DNA of 64,000 bases, taken from contig NZ_JACSPZ010000005.1 of NCBI RefSeq assembly GCF_014836905.1, positions 1-64,000 of the forward strand. Direction: 5' to 3'. Positions 17,891 through 26,280 of this stretch are shown piece by piece (the stretch's first letter is position 1; every line of letters begins with the position of its first letter). Below the pieces are notes generated by a model. The model was not told the origin of the DNA. It made no database searches and worked only from the letters and a program-made list of their open reading frames with translations. Both the position numbers and the translations under genes were made by a program. The stretch comes from Solibacillus faecavium (lineage in GTDB: Bacteria; Bacillota; Bacilli; Bacillales_A; Planococcaceae).

Positions 17891-19033
17891 TTACTCTATG
17901 ACAATTCTCTTGCCAAAAATTGCTTTTAGTAAAGGCGGAGTAACAATTGTCGTTACAATAATGACAATAATAACGGAAGTATAATAATTTGCTGGTAATA
18001 ATCCCCCTTCAAGTCCCATTGCAGCTAATATAAGTGCAACCTCACCTCGGGAAACCATTCCTGCACCAACGCCCATCGATGATTTCGTATTGAATCCAGC
18101 TAATTTAGCACCTAATCCGGAACCAACAAACTTGGAAACAACTGCAATAATTGAAAATACGACTATAAACCCAATTTGATCTCCAATTCCATCGAATGAA
18201 ACCGCTAATCCGATACTTACAAAGAAGAACGGTACAAAAATTCCATACGCGATAGGTTCAACTTTGTGCTCAATTTCTTTTTTAAATTCAGTTTGTGCAA
18301 TGGCAATACCGGCAAAGAATGCACCGATAATTCCCGCTATACCTAAAAATTCTGCAAAGTATGATAAACCAAAGCAAATAATCAAACCTGCACTCAATAT
18401 TGATTCTGTAACTCTAAATTTCTTAAATGCACGAATAAAATGTGGAATAAACCATTTTGCAAGTACGATTAAAATTGCAAAGAACAGTATTTTTTTCCCT
18501 ATTAATAATCCAATATTCGTATCCGAACCTGCAAAGAAACTCATTGCAATGGCAATTAAAATTACGACTACTATATCATCCAATACAGCAGCGCCCAGTA
18601 ACGTTGAACCTTCTTTACTATTTAACCAACCTAGTTCACGCAGTGCTTGAACAGATATACTTACAGATGTAGCAGAAAGCAATAGTCCAATAAAAATAGA
18701 TTCTCCTACAGACATTCCGTAGTATTGGGCTCCCGCGTAACCTAAAATAATCGGTAAAATAATACCGCCTAATGCAACATATATCGCTGCCTTTTTATTT
18801 TTATTCATTTCCTGAAGATCTGTTTCAAGTCCTGCCAAAAACATTAATAATAAAACTCCAATTTGACTAAATACTGTTAATAATTCTGTATCGTGAATCC
18901 ATCCAAGTAATGCCGGCCCTAGAATGATACCAACAAGTATTTTTCCCAATACTGATGGTTGGCCTAACCTAGCAGCTAAGTGCCCTGCCAATTTTGTAGC
19001 AAATAAAATAATAACAATTTGTAAAATAAACAT
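17891..19033 (-). CDS. CPA2-family cation/proton antiporter
   Basis: 380 residues with about twelve transmembrane helices and no C-terminal RCK domain. This resembles NapA/GerN-type Na+(K+)/H+ antiporters of the CPA2 family. Helix features include GxxGxLxxGxxLGP near residues 29-43, LLLMFLAGLETDL, and the acidic pair LDDIVVVI (D-D, near 151-152) that corresponds to the ion-binding aspartates. The likely role is Na+ or K+ efflux and pH homeostasis at the cytoplasmic membrane. The ATG follows GAAAGGGG. A terminator-like hairpin lies only about 15 bp upstream of the start, suggesting leader control. Confidence 0.85.
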   Translation of the reverse strand: MFILQIVIILFATKLAGHLAARLGQPSVLGKILVGIILGPALLGWIHDTELLTVFSQIGVLLLMFLAGLETDLQEMNKNKKAAIYVALGGIILPIILGYAGAQYYGMSVGESIFIGLLLSATSVSISVQALRELGWLNSKEGSTLLGAAVLDDIVVVILIAIAMSFFAGSDTNIGLLIGKKILFFAILIVLAKWFIPHFIRAFKKFRVTESILSAGLIICFGLSYFAEFLGIAGIIGAFFAGIAIAQTEFKKEIEHKVEPIAYGIFVPFFFVSIGLAVSFDGIGDQIGFIVVFSIIAVVSKFVGSGLGAKLAGFNTKSSMGVGAGMVSRGEVALILAAMGLEGGLLPANYYTSVIIVIIVTTIVTPPLLKAIFGKRIVIE

Positions 19034-19047
19034 AAATTTCCCCTTTC

Positions 19048-19105
19048 AATGCAAAAAAGACAAGGAGGTGCCGTAGCTGACTACGACTCCACCTTGTCTT
19101 GCATT
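19048..19105 (-). promoter_or_regulatory. Terminator-like leader hairpin upstream of the antiporter gene
   Basis: On the minus strand, GACAAGG/CCTTGTC and an inner CGTAG/CTACG stem form a hairpin followed directly by six T residues, then GCATT, which can also pair with AATGC on the other side. The hairpin ends about 15 bp before the antiporter ATG. It may be the terminator of the SGNH hydrolase gene or an attenuator in the antiporter leader. A weak TTGCAA/TAATAT promoter lies upstream of it near 19130-19160. Confidence 0.6.
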
Positions 19106-19228
19106 TATTAAATTTATTGTTCCTGTCTATATATTAATATATCATCTATTTTAATTGCAAGTAATGATTAATTATTTTTCATAAAAAATTACACATTTCG
19201 ACAAAATACTTCATTACCGCACTTCATT

Positions 19229-19912
19229 TTAATCACTGTAAAGCAAGCGTTCTATTTCAGCCGTATATATGTCTGCAACAAGTTGTGCCCCAGTACTATT
19301 AAGGTGTATACCATCTAACGTAAGATGTAGCCCTCGTTTTTTGGATTTTTTATCAATCCTTGAAGGTTTCTTATAAAAAAGAACGTCGGTCATAACACTC
19401 AATACTTTTGTGCTGATGTAATCCGAGCTATTCACTGCTGAAAGATGATTCAGGAAAGCTGATTGGATATCTAGAAAACCAACATTTGTCTGTTTATGTG
19501 CTATGGATTGGATAAGGTGATTCAATTCTTTAATTTCATTATTGGGAGCATTATTAGTATTTTCACCAACTACAGTCGGGGTAACTGTTACGACTTTATT
19601 TGACGATTCTATAACTAGCGCTAAGACTTTCTCATAATAAGTCTGAAATTCATCATAATCTTTCGCAACCGGCTGCGCTTGAACGCTAAGCAGTTTTGAA
19701 TAGACATCATTTACCCCAATCCATATGAAAGAAAGATCATAATCATCCCTTAACTTTTTTTCTAAAAGGCGCGTATATAAACTTTTCACTGTTTCCCCTG
19801 GTTTACCAAGGTTAACAAAAGTGATATTTGGAAATTTATCTTCTAATATCGTATGAAAAGGAACCCCTGGACGACCTGCAGTTAAACTGTCACCGATTAA
19901 AGCAATTTTCAT
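19229..19912 (-). CDS. SGNH/GDSL-family hydrolase
   Basis: 227 residues, single-domain SGNH hydrolase. Block I is GDSLTAG at residues 7-13 with the catalytic Ser9, block III is WIGVNDVY with the GxND Asn, and block V is LDGIHLN with the Asp-x-x-His dyad near residue 207. No signal peptide is seen, so it is predicted cytoplasmic, acting as an esterase, lipase or deacetylase on an unknown substrate. The ATG follows GAGGAGGGA. The gene stands alone, head to head with the orphan gene at 20272. Confidence 0.88.
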   Translation of the reverse strand: MKIALIGDSLTAGRPGVPFHTILEDKFPNITFVNLGKPGETVKSLYTRLLEKKLRDDYDLSFIWIGVNDVYSKLLSVQAQPVAKDYDEFQTYYEKVLALVIESSNKVVTVTPTVVGENTNNAPNNEIKELNHLIQSIAHKQTNVGFLDIQSAFLNHLSAVNSSDYISTKVLSVMTDVLFYKKPSRIDKKSKKRGLHLTLDGIHLNSTGAQLVADIYTAEIERLLYSD

Positions 19913-20271
19913 TTTGTATCCCTCCTCTTAATACATTAGCTGTTTTTAGCGGCTCTTGTTCAAAGTTTTATCTAACTTATTCGTATTAGCCAATTCTTCT
20001 AATCAATTATATTCCATTTAACGGAAAATATAATTAACTCCCCTTTTCTATATCGTGGCACAATTCAATAAATCGCGAAAGAAGTTGGAAAAACGAATTG
20101 AATGTTATACCAAGGCGAAAAGCGTTAATCATCTATAAAAGGTGCTCTATAATTATTAAGTATTTAATCCGTCATATTCGACATATGTTAATTTATGAAA
20201 CGAATAAAAAAAACCTTTTAAGGTTAGAATACTCATAATTTATAAATCAATGTAAAAAGGATGATTATTAA
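19913..20271. other. Intergenic stretch without a gene
   Basis: 359 bp of AT-rich DNA between two divergent genes. No reading frame with a ribosome site is seen. A short AACCTT/AAGGTT hairpin with flanking A/T runs lies at about 20209-20227, just before the gene at 20272; as a minus-strand sequence it ends in T8. Promoters for both genes must lie here but no clear -35/-10 pair stands out. Confidence 0.6.
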
Positions 20272-20751
20272 ATGAGTGTTATGGTACTAGACAACAAAAG
20301 AATTCTTCTAAAAGGAATTAATAGGTACGAGATAAATTCTGATGAACTATATCATAGAAATGATACAGAAGAGGAACGTTTTTTTTTCATATTGCTCAAT
20401 CAGGATGAACTTTGGAGTGAATATAGTTTCAAATATTTATATATTGAGATGCGTGATGGCAATTTATATAATTTTTATTCTGATAAAAAATTAGACTTTT
20501 TAATGAAACAAATGGCTGAATATTTTACAGAAATGGGCATTGATAGTGAAGTAGAAGACTGTATTTATGATCAAATTTCTAATAGTTATGATATTAGTGA
20601 AGAGTTAGTAGAGATACTTGAAGAAGATGAGGACCTAGAACAAGCTGTTGAAAGTTATGTAAGAATTAGAGATGCATTCACATTCATATTAGTTAATGAA
20701 GACATTTCAGCTATAGCGAATAGATTGGATAATGCTTTTGGAGTGATATAA
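20272..20751 (+). CDS. Hypothetical acidic protein, unrecognised
   Basis: 159 residues, strongly acidic, no membrane segment or signal peptide. The N-terminal third looks beta-rich with aromatic strands (RFFFILLNQ, FKYLYIEMRDG), and the C-terminal part is helical with runs of Glu/Asp (ELVEILEEDEDLEQ). I do not recognise a family. The ATG follows AAAAGGATG. Base composition is more AT-rich than the core genes downstream. A small acidic orphan near a toxin-secretion locus could be a stray immunity protein, but nothing in the sequence shows this. Confidence 0.6.
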   Translation: MSVMVLDNKRILLKGINRYEINSDELYHRNDTEEERFFFILLNQDELWSEYSFKYLYIEMRDGNLYNFYSDKKLDFLMKQMAEYFTEMGIDSEVEDCIYDQISNSYDISEELVEILEEDEDLEQAVESYVRIRDAFTFILVNEDISAIANRLDNAFGVI

Positions 20752-20846
20752 GCATTAAATCGACCTAAATACTGTTTGTTGTTCTTCATTAAAGATTCCG
20801 ATTAAATACGTTTTAAACGATCAGTCGTACCTTCTTTTTGTAAACA

Positions 20847-20880
20847 CAAAAAAACCTCCTAACATTAAGTTAGAAGGTTA
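20847..20880 (-). terminator. Terminator after tRNA-Arg
   Basis: Minus strand: AACCTTCTAAC and GTTAGGAGGTT pair as a stem with one G-T and one mismatch, followed by T7. It begins about 30 bp after the tRNA 3' end. Confidence 0.8.
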
Positions 20881-20911
20881 ATTCGACGTGGTCTAAACCA
20901 CAAATTATATA

Positions 20912-20985
20912 CGTCCCCAGTAGGATTCGAACCTACGACCGCACGCTTAGAAGGCGTGTGCTCTATCCAGCTGAGCTATGGAGAC
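20912..20985 (-). tRNA. tRNA-Arg (anticodon TCT)
   Basis: 74-base cloverleaf on the minus strand. The acceptor arms GTCTCCA and TGGGGAC pair with one G-T; the D-arm is AGCTC..GAGC, the anticodon arm CACGC CTTCTAA GCGTG places TCT at 34-36, and the T-arm GTAGG TTCGAAT CCTAC is standard. The discriminator base is G and CCA is not encoded. It reads AGA/AGG codons. A terminator follows. Confidence 0.96.
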
Positions 20986-21115
20986 AACTGCTTCAATAAC
21001 GTAATTGGTATTAAAGACAATTTTTATTATATGGTACATTAACTAGAAAGTCAACAATCAATTTTATAAAAATTATTATTCAACTAAAATAAAATTCACT
21101 TTCCAGTGGCGACTA

Positions 21116-21157
21116 TAAAAAAGTGAAGCCCCCTTGATAAAAAGTGGACTTCGCTTC
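21116..21157 (-). terminator. Terminator after ysnB
   Basis: Minus strand: AAGCGAAGTCC pairs with GGGGCTTCACTT (two imperfect positions), then a T6 run. It lies directly after the ysnB stop and ends the rph-rdgB-ysnB transcript. Confidence 0.7.
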
Positions 21158-21163
21158 TTCAAT

Positions 21164-21664
21164 CTAACGTTCAAAAAACATTTTATCGATTAAATTATTA
21201 TTATCATCATAGCAATCTAAAGTAAAATGGGTAGGAGTAATTGTTAGAGTAACAAAAGATTTTTCTTTAATGCCCCGGGGCTTTAATAAGCTACCTGGAT
21301 TAATAAACAAAGTATCTTCTATATACTCCGCGGCTAACACATGTGAATGACCGAAGCACACTATTTGGGCACCAACTTCCTGAGCCCGATAGACTAACTT
21401 CATCGGAGAGTTTTTCACATCATATAAATGTCCATGTGTCACATACACACGGTCTCCATTTACTTGGAATAGAATCTCCTCTAAATAATTCGGATCATGG
21501 TCACAGTTGCCTTTCACACGCTCGATTTCTTGCATCGATGGATGGGTATACGGTAATTCGCTATCACCACAATGGATTATTTTATATGCGTCTGGATGGT
21601 AGCCCTTTACACGTTCAATGATATCCTCGTCACCATGTGTATCACTCATTATCAATAGCTTCAT
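21164..21664 (-). CDS. ysnB: YfcE/MJ0936-type metallophosphoesterase YsnB
   Basis: 166-residue calcineurin-like phosphoesterase of the YsnB/MJ0936 family. All metal-binding motifs are present: SDTHGD (residues 7-12), HCGDSE, GNCDHD, THGH and GHSH. Members are manganese-dependent phosphodiesterases on small model substrates; the physiological substrate is not settled. It lies downstream of rdgB, as in B. subtilis rph-ysnA-ysnB, with a 114-bp gap and its own GAAAGGATG ribosome site. Confidence 0.92.
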   Translation of the reverse strand: MKLLIMSDTHGDEDIIERVKGYHPDAYKIIHCGDSELPYTHPSMQEIERVKGNCDHDPNYLEEILFQVNGDRVYVTHGHLYDVKNSPMKLVYRAQEVGAQIVCFGHSHVLAAEYIEDTLFINPGSLLKPRGIKEKSFVTLTITPTHFTLDCYDDNNNLIDKMFFER

Positions 21665-21778
21665 TTCGTAACCACATCCTTTCCATTTATATACATATTG
21701 TGACAGGAATGAATCAAAAATTCAATCGTTATTGCACAATTCTATTAACAGTTGTTTACAATGCAAGAAAAGTACTAC

Positions 21779-22372
21779 TTATTTAAGAAATTCAGCTAAC
21801 TGTAAAGCAAGCTTGCGAATCGCATTACCACGGTGTGATATAGCGCCTTTTTCTTCGGCTGAAAGTTCAGCCATATGCTTTTCTAAGGCAGGTACATAAA
21901 AAATCGGGTCATAACCAAAACCGTTAGTTCCCTTCTTCTCATGCGCAATCACACCTTCACATGTTCCAAATACCGTCTTCGTTTCTAAATTAGGACCTGC
22001 AATCGCCAACGCACAGCAAAAACGAGCTGTACGCTCATCTTCCGGTACATCTTTCATGTTTTCCAGTACTTTTACCATGTTCGCCTCATCGTCATGGTCT
22101 CCAGCATAGCGTGCAGAATAGACACCCGGTTCACCATTTAATGCATCTATAGCTAAACCGCTGTCATCTGCAATCACAATTTGCCCTAATAGGTTGGCTA
22201 ATGTCTCCGCCTTTAAAATCGCATTTTCTTCAAATGTTGTTCCTGTTTCTTCAATTTCCACATCTGGTGCTACATCAAACATTGTAACAACCTTATAGCC
22301 GAATGGTTCAAAGAGCGCTTCAAAGTCTTTTGCTTTACCTTTATTTTTCGTTGCAATGACTACCTGTTTCAT
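21779..22372 (-). CDS. rdgB: XTP/dITP diphosphatase (Ham1/RdgB, YsnA)
   Basis: 197 residues, full-length Ham1/RdgB family. It hydrolyses XTP, dITP and ITP to the monophosphates, cleaning non-canonical purines from the nucleotide pool. The signature starts are present: [12 protein letters not shown] (residues 7-18), then [10 protein letters not shown] with the catalytic Asp, YSARYAG and [10 protein letters not shown], and [10 protein letters not shown] at the end. The ATG overlaps the rph stop (ATGA), so the pair is translationally coupled. The same gene pair is found in B. subtilis and many Firmicutes. Confidence 0.96.
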   Translation of the reverse strand: MKQVVIATKNKGKAKDFEALFEPFGYKVVTMFDVAPDVEIEETGTTFEENAILKAETLANLLGQIVIADDSGLAIDALNGEPGVYSARYAGDHDDEANMVKVLENMKDVPEDERTARFCCALAIAGPNLETKTVFGTCEGVIAHEKKGTNGFGYDPIFYVPALEKHMAELSAEEKGAISHRGNAIRKLALQLAEFLK

Positions 22373-23124
22373 TTTGGTTCCACCTTCCCAATCAGTTGTG
22401 CGATTTCACCTAAAGTATTTTTTTGAATAATAATCAATTCTGAGATTCCTGATTCGCCTAAATCAAGCAGTTCATTCAACTCTGAACGAGTAAATGTCGA
22501 TTCCTCTCCTGTACCTTGTAATTCAACAAATTCGCCAGCACCTGTCATGATAATATTCATATCGACTTGGGCTGCTGAGTCCTCAATGTAGTTTAGATCC
22601 AATACTGCACCAATTTCAGCTAGTTTCCCTACACTTGTAGCAGCTAAGTAATCAGTCACAGGGAATTTTGCGAATGGTTTTTCAGCATCTAATTTGGCTA
22701 TCGCTTGTGTCATCGCTACAAATGCTCCAGTAATCGAAGCTGTACGAGTTCCACCATCGGCTTGAATAACATCACAGTCAATCCAAACTGTTTTTTCGCC
22801 TAATGCCTCTAAGTCTACAACAGCGCGCAATGCACGGCCGATTAAGCGTTGAATTTCCATTGTGCGACCACTTACCTTCCCTGCAGAGCTTTCACGGCGT
22901 GTGCGTTGCTCTGTAGCGCGTGGTAACATTGAATATTCAGCCGTAATCCAGCCTTTACCTTGTCCACGTAAAAAACCTGGTACTCTTTCTTCTATCGTAG
23001 CTGTACAAATTACTTTCGTTTGTCCAACCGTAATTAGTACCGAGCCTTCCGGATGCATTAAATAATTATTTTCAATTTGAACTGGACGTAATTCATTCAC
23101 AGCTCGTAAGTCATGTCTAGTCAT
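22369..23124 (-). CDS. rph: Ribonuclease PH
   Basis: 251 residues. A phosphate-dependent 3'-5' exoribonuclease that trims tRNA 3' ends. It contains the RNase PH landmarks R-x-E-x-RP near the N-terminus (NELRPVQI), the [12 protein letters not shown] strand, the [20 protein letters not shown] region for RNA and phosphate binding, and the [19 protein letters not shown] core. The ATG at 23124 follows GAGGAGGT; the longer frame begins with TTG inside that ribosome site and is not used. Downstream rdgB overlaps by 4 bp. Confidence 0.96.
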   Translation of the reverse strand: MTRHDLRAVNELRPVQIENNYLMHPEGSVLITVGQTKVICTATIEERVPGFLRGQGKGWITAEYSMLPRATEQRTRRESSAGKVSGRTMEIQRLIGRALRAVVDLEALGEKTVWIDCDVIQADGGTRTASITGAFVAMTQAIAKLDAEKPFAKFPVTDYLAATSVGKLAEIGAVLDLNYIEDSAAQVDMNIIMTGAGEFVELQGTGEESTFTRSELNELLDLGESGISELIIIQKNTLGEIAQLIGKVEPK

Positions 23125-23204
23125 TCTTGACCTCCTCAATTTGTTCGCGCACTAATCTTAACACACTTTCAGAACGGTCAAAAGTGTAAACGCAAGACAT
23201 AGAA

Positions 23205-23246
23205 GGAAAAAGGCCCAAATTAGACAAAATGCCTAATCTGAACCTT
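23205..23246 (-). terminator. Terminator after racE
   Basis: Minus strand: GGTTCAGATTAG pairs with CTAATTTGGGCC (G-T pairs allowed), followed by T5. It directly follows the glutamate racemase stop. Confidence 0.75.
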
Positions 23247-23249
23247 TAA

Positions 23250-24050
23250 TTACTTTTCAAATGTAATTTTGCGTATATCCAGTTCATCATTCTCCAACCA
23301 ACGTTCTGCAATGGAACGGAAAATCGGAACAGAACCGGAAGCATATAATATATGTTTTGGTGGTTCCACATCTGTACGCAACTGCCCTTTATAGCTTAAA
23401 ATTGCTTCGACATCTTTGGCAGTTTCTTCAGCAGATGACAAAACATGAACATGTGGACCAACTGCTGCTTCAATTTGTTTTTGTAAAATAGGATAATGTG
23501 TACAGCCTAAAATGACTGTATCAAATCGCTCATCTTCCAATGGCTTTAATCCTTTTGCGACAAGATCATATGAAAACTGACCTTCATACTCGCCACTTTC
23601 AACAAGAGGAACAAATGTCGGACAGGCGAGTGGAATAATCGTTGCTTTTGTTGCTAACGATTTTACCGCCTGTTCATAAGCGCCACTTTTAACCGTGCCT
23701 TCTGTTGCGAGTACTACTACTTCATTACGCTTTGTCTTTTTTATTGCAGCTCGTGCCCCAGCATTAATTACACCTAGAACAGGAAATGGCATATGCTTTT
23801 GTAAACTTTCCAATGCAACGGCTGTCGCAGTATTACATGCTATGACAAGCATTTTCACATTTTTCTTTTCAAGTACTTTTGCCATTTGCCATGTAAAATT
23901 ACGTACCTCTTGTTTCGTGCGAGGTCCATATGGACAGCGCGCCGTATCACCTATATAGTATATTGTTTCATTTGGCAATAGCTCCATAATCGCTTTTGCC
24001 ACTGTTAAACCGCCAACTCCAGAATCGATTACACCAATTGGGGCATTCAC
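23250..24050 (-). CDS. racE: Glutamate racemase
   Basis: 266 residues. Converts L- to D-glutamate for peptidoglycan synthesis, in the cytoplasm. Catalytic motifs are VIDSGVGG (Asp9), IACNTA with the first catalytic Cys, and GCTHYP with the second. The start is GTG behind GAGGCGG; the nearby ATG is out of frame. It lies 16 bp after the MarR gene, probably co-transcribed. In B. subtilis the same position is held by racE, with gerM between it and rph; gerM is absent here. Confidence 0.95.
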   Translation of the reverse strand: MNAPIGVIDSGVGGLTVAKAIMELLPNETIYYIGDTARCPYGPRTKQEVRNFTWQMAKVLEKKNVKMLVIACNTATAVALESLQKHMPFPVLGVINAGARAAIKKTKRNEVVVLATEGTVKSGAYEQAVKSLATKATIIPLACPTFVPLVESGEYEGQFSYDLVAKGLKPLEDERFDTVILGCTHYPILQKQIEAAVGPHVHVLSSAEETAKDVEAILSYKGQLRTDVEPPKHILYASGSVPIFRSIAERWLENDELDIRKITFEK

Positions 24051-24066
24051 TTGTACCGCCTCTATC

Positions 24067-24510
24067 CTATTTCATTAATAAATGTAGTTTTTGTAAAGTT
24101 CGTGATAATTGCTCGAATTCTTCTTCGTTAAATTCCTCTGTAATATCCCGTAAATAATCTTGACGCTTAAGAATCACTTCTTGAATAATTCGCTCGCCTT
24201 CGGATAAAAGATGAATACGTACAACACGGCGGTCATTTTCGTCACGCACACGTTGTACCAATTCATTTTTTTCCATCCGGTCTACTAAATCCGTCGTTGT
24301 CGAAAAAGCTAAATACATCTTCGTCGACAAGTCACCAATCGTCATATCACCAGATTCATGCAACCATTGCAATGCAATAAACTGCGGTGGGGTAATTGTA
24401 TAATTGCTTAGTATTTCGCGACCTTTTTGTTTAATTAAGTGTGAAATATATCTTAATTCTTTTTCTAGGATTGCTACAGATTCAGAGCTATGTGTGCTGT
24501 GATCTTTCAT
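24067..24510 (-). CDS. MarR-family transcriptional regulator (YsmB-like)
   Basis: 147-residue winged-helix regulator. It has the MarR layout: an N-terminal dimerisation helix, a recognition region (GDLSTKMYLAFSTTTDLVDRMEKNELV), a wing with RDENDRRVVRIHL, and a C-terminal dimerisation helix. The Asp-Arg pair in the wing is standard. It lies between gerE and racE as ysmB does in B. subtilis. Target genes are not known; the operon with racE suggests local expression but no operator was found. Confidence 0.88.
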   Translation of the reverse strand: MKDHSTHSSESVAILEKELRYISHLIKQKGREILSNYTITPPQFIALQWLHESGDMTIGDLSTKMYLAFSTTTDLVDRMEKNELVQRVRDENDRRVVRIHLLSEGERIIQEVILKRQDYLRDITEEFNEEEFEQLSRTLQKLHLLMK

Positions 24511-24583
24511 CTACTCCATTCACTCCTCGATGCGTTTCATAGTTCTATTTTGAAGTTTTTTTTGTGAAATAGCAAGTCTTCAA

Positions 24584-24805
24584 TCAGTATATTGACAATT
24601 CTTGAAGTCTTAACAGCTCCAGAATTGCTTGAGTACGACTTGATACACCCAGCTTTTGAATCGTATTGGAAATATGATTTCGAACAGTTTTCTCACTAAT
24701 ACCTAACTTTGCCGAGATTTCCCGAGTTGAATAGTCCTTTATTAAAAGCTCAAAAATTTCGCGTTCTCTTTTTGTTAACAGCGAACGATGCTGCGGACGA
24801 TTCAT
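24584..24805 (-). CDS. gerE: Spore coat gene regulator GerE
   Basis: 73-residue LuxR-type helix-turn-helix protein consisting only of the DNA-binding domain. The core TKREREIFELLIKDYSTREI and the recognition helix ISEKTVRNHISN match GerE, the last mother-cell regulator in the sigma-K stage of sporulation. Its presence indicates an endospore former. It has an AGGAGGGTG ribosome site and lies between ysmA and marR, as in B. subtilis. Confidence 0.93.
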   Translation of the reverse strand: MNRPQHRSLLTKREREIFELLIKDYSTREISAKLGISEKTVRNHISNTIQKLGVSSRTQAILELLRLQELSIY

Positions 24806-24874
24806 TTTGCAACACCCTCCTATCTTCTTCCTTGTACATTATGTCGAATATACAAAGCAGGTGAGGGCATTTAA

Positions 24875-25318
24875 CTATTTCCCGAGCAATAATTTTTTTT
24901 GGTCCTCTAATAAAGGGACACCTTTCCCCGTATTATGATTCAATTGTACAAGCGTTCCACGTGCTGTGTAGCATATTTCATCTTTTTTATTCGTCACCAT
25001 ATAATGCAAATCAAGTGATGATGTTCCGATTGATGCCGTTTTAACGAAAATTGTCAATTCCTCATCAAAAAACACTTCCTTCAAATAATCACATTGAATA
25101 TCTGCTACTACAAACATACTTGTATCATCTGATCCTTCTATGAAATTAAAACCCATTGCTTTAAAGTACTCAATTCTTGCATACTCTAAATATGCAAACA
25201 CTTTTGTATTATTTACATGACCATACATGTCTGTTTCCGAAAAGCGGACACGTACTTTTGTCGAAAAAGAAAATCCAGCCATCCACTCTTTCACATCTTG
25301 AATATATGTAGCTCGCAT
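24875..25318 (-). CDS. ysmA: Acyl-CoA thioesterase, hot-dog fold (YsmA)
   Basis: 147 residues, 4-hydroxybenzoyl-CoA thioesterase type hot-dog protein. The opening RVRFSETDMYGHVNNTKV carries the catalytic Asp and the HVNN motif, and the central helix YLEYARIEYFKAMG is typical. It is likely a cytoplasmic acyl-CoA thioesterase with unknown chain preference. The start is the ATG at 25318 behind AAGGGGGA; a longer frame from 25414 adds 32 residues with no family match. It lies between sdhB and gerE, separated from sdhB by a terminator. Confidence 0.85.
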   Translation of the reverse strand: MRATYIQDVKEWMAGFSFSTKVRVRFSETDMYGHVNNTKVFAYLEYARIEYFKAMGFNFIEGSDDTSMFVVADIQCDYLKEVFFDEELTIFVKTASIGTSSLDLHYMVTNKKDEICYTARGTLVQLNHNTGKGVPLLEDQKKLLLGK

Positions 25319-25440
25319 AAAAACATCCCCCTTTTTAAATAAATCATCATCCCCTGATAATGAATATGCATTCATTATAGCATAATTTGTAATTTCTTTT
25401 AAATACGAGAGCACGATAAAAGGAGTTATTCATACAGAAG

Positions 25441-25477
25441 TAAAAAAAAGACTCCCACCAAAGCGGGAGTCTTTTAA
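25441..25477 (-). terminator. Terminator after sdhB
   Basis: Minus strand: AAAGACTCCCGC pairs with GTGGGAGTCTTT, followed by T7. It ends the sdhCAB transcript 11 bp after the sdhB stop. Confidence 0.88.
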
Positions 25478-25487
25478 ATCTATTAGA

Positions 25488-26264
25488 TTAGTCAACCATA
25501 TGGTCAGAACCGAAGAAGTTCTTGAACATTTGAACTGTTGTTGCACGGTTAAGTGCAGCGATAGATGTTGTTAAAGGAATTCCTTTTGGACAAGCAGCTA
25601 CACAGTTTTGAGAGTTACCACAGTTTGCAAGACCACCGTCGCCCATAATTGCTGCTAAACGCTCGTCTTTATTCATTGCACCAGTTGGGTGAGTGTTGAA
25701 TAAACGAACTTGTGATAATGGTGCTGGACCCATGAATGAAGCTTTTTCAGACACGTTTGGACATGCTTCCATACAAACACCACAAGTCATACATTTAGAT
25801 AGCTCATATGCCCATTGACGTTTACGCTCAGGCATACGTGGACCTTCACCTAAATCATAAGTTCCATCGATTGGTACCCATGCTTTAACTTTCTTAAGTG
25901 CATTGAACATGCGCTCACGGTCTACTTGTAAGTCACGTACAACTGGGAAAGTTTTCATTGGCTCTAGGCGAATTGGTTGAGTTAATTTATCTACTAATGC
26001 TGAACAAGATTGTTGTGGACGTCCGTTAATAACCATTGAACATGCACCACAAACTTCTTCTAAACAGTTCATATCCCAAGTTACTGGTGTCGTTTTTTGA
26101 CCGTCAGCAGTAACAGGGTATTTTTGAATATGCATTAGCGCAGAGATAACGTTCATACCTGGACGGTAAGGAACTTCAAACTTTTCAACGCGTGTAGCAC
26201 CGTTCTCACTATCTTGACGAACGATTTCTAACTTAACTGTTCTTTCAGTATTTACTGTTTCCAT
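25488..26264 (-). CDS. sdhB: Succinate dehydrogenase iron-sulfur subunit
   Basis: 258 residues. Carries the three Fe-S clusters passing electrons from the flavin to menaquinone. The 2Fe-2S ligands are in CLEEVCGAC with a later Cys (QQSC), the 4Fe-4S ligands in CMTCGVCMEACP, and the 3Fe-4S ligands in CGNSQNCVAACPKG. It starts 16 bp after the sdhA stop behind AAAGGGGA. Order sdhC-sdhA-sdhB with a single SdhC anchor is that of the Bacillus type-B enzyme. Confidence 0.97.
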   Translation of the reverse strand: METVNTERTVKLEIVRQDSENGATRVEKFEVPYRPGMNVISALMHIQKYPVTADGQKTTPVTWDMNCLEEVCGACSMVINGRPQQSCSALVDKLTQPIRLEPMKTFPVVRDLQVDRERMFNALKKVKAWVPIDGTYDLGEGPRMPERKRQWAYELSKCMTCGVCMEACPNVSEKASFMGPAPLSQVRLFNTHPTGAMNKDERLAAIMGDGGLANCGNSQNCVAACPKGIPLTTSIAALNRATTVQMFKNFFGSDHMVD

Positions 26265-26280
26265 TTTTTAGTTCCCCTTT

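Noticed and set aside
19105-19228. Full c-di-AMP (ydaO-type) riboswitch before the antiporter
   Set aside because: The region has a hairpin but I could not find the conserved ydaO core segments, and it seems too short.
20912-20985. tRNA-Arg as an integration site for the T7SS region
   Set aside because: No integrase gene and no second copy of the tRNA 3' end was noticed in the window, so an island with att sites is not supported.
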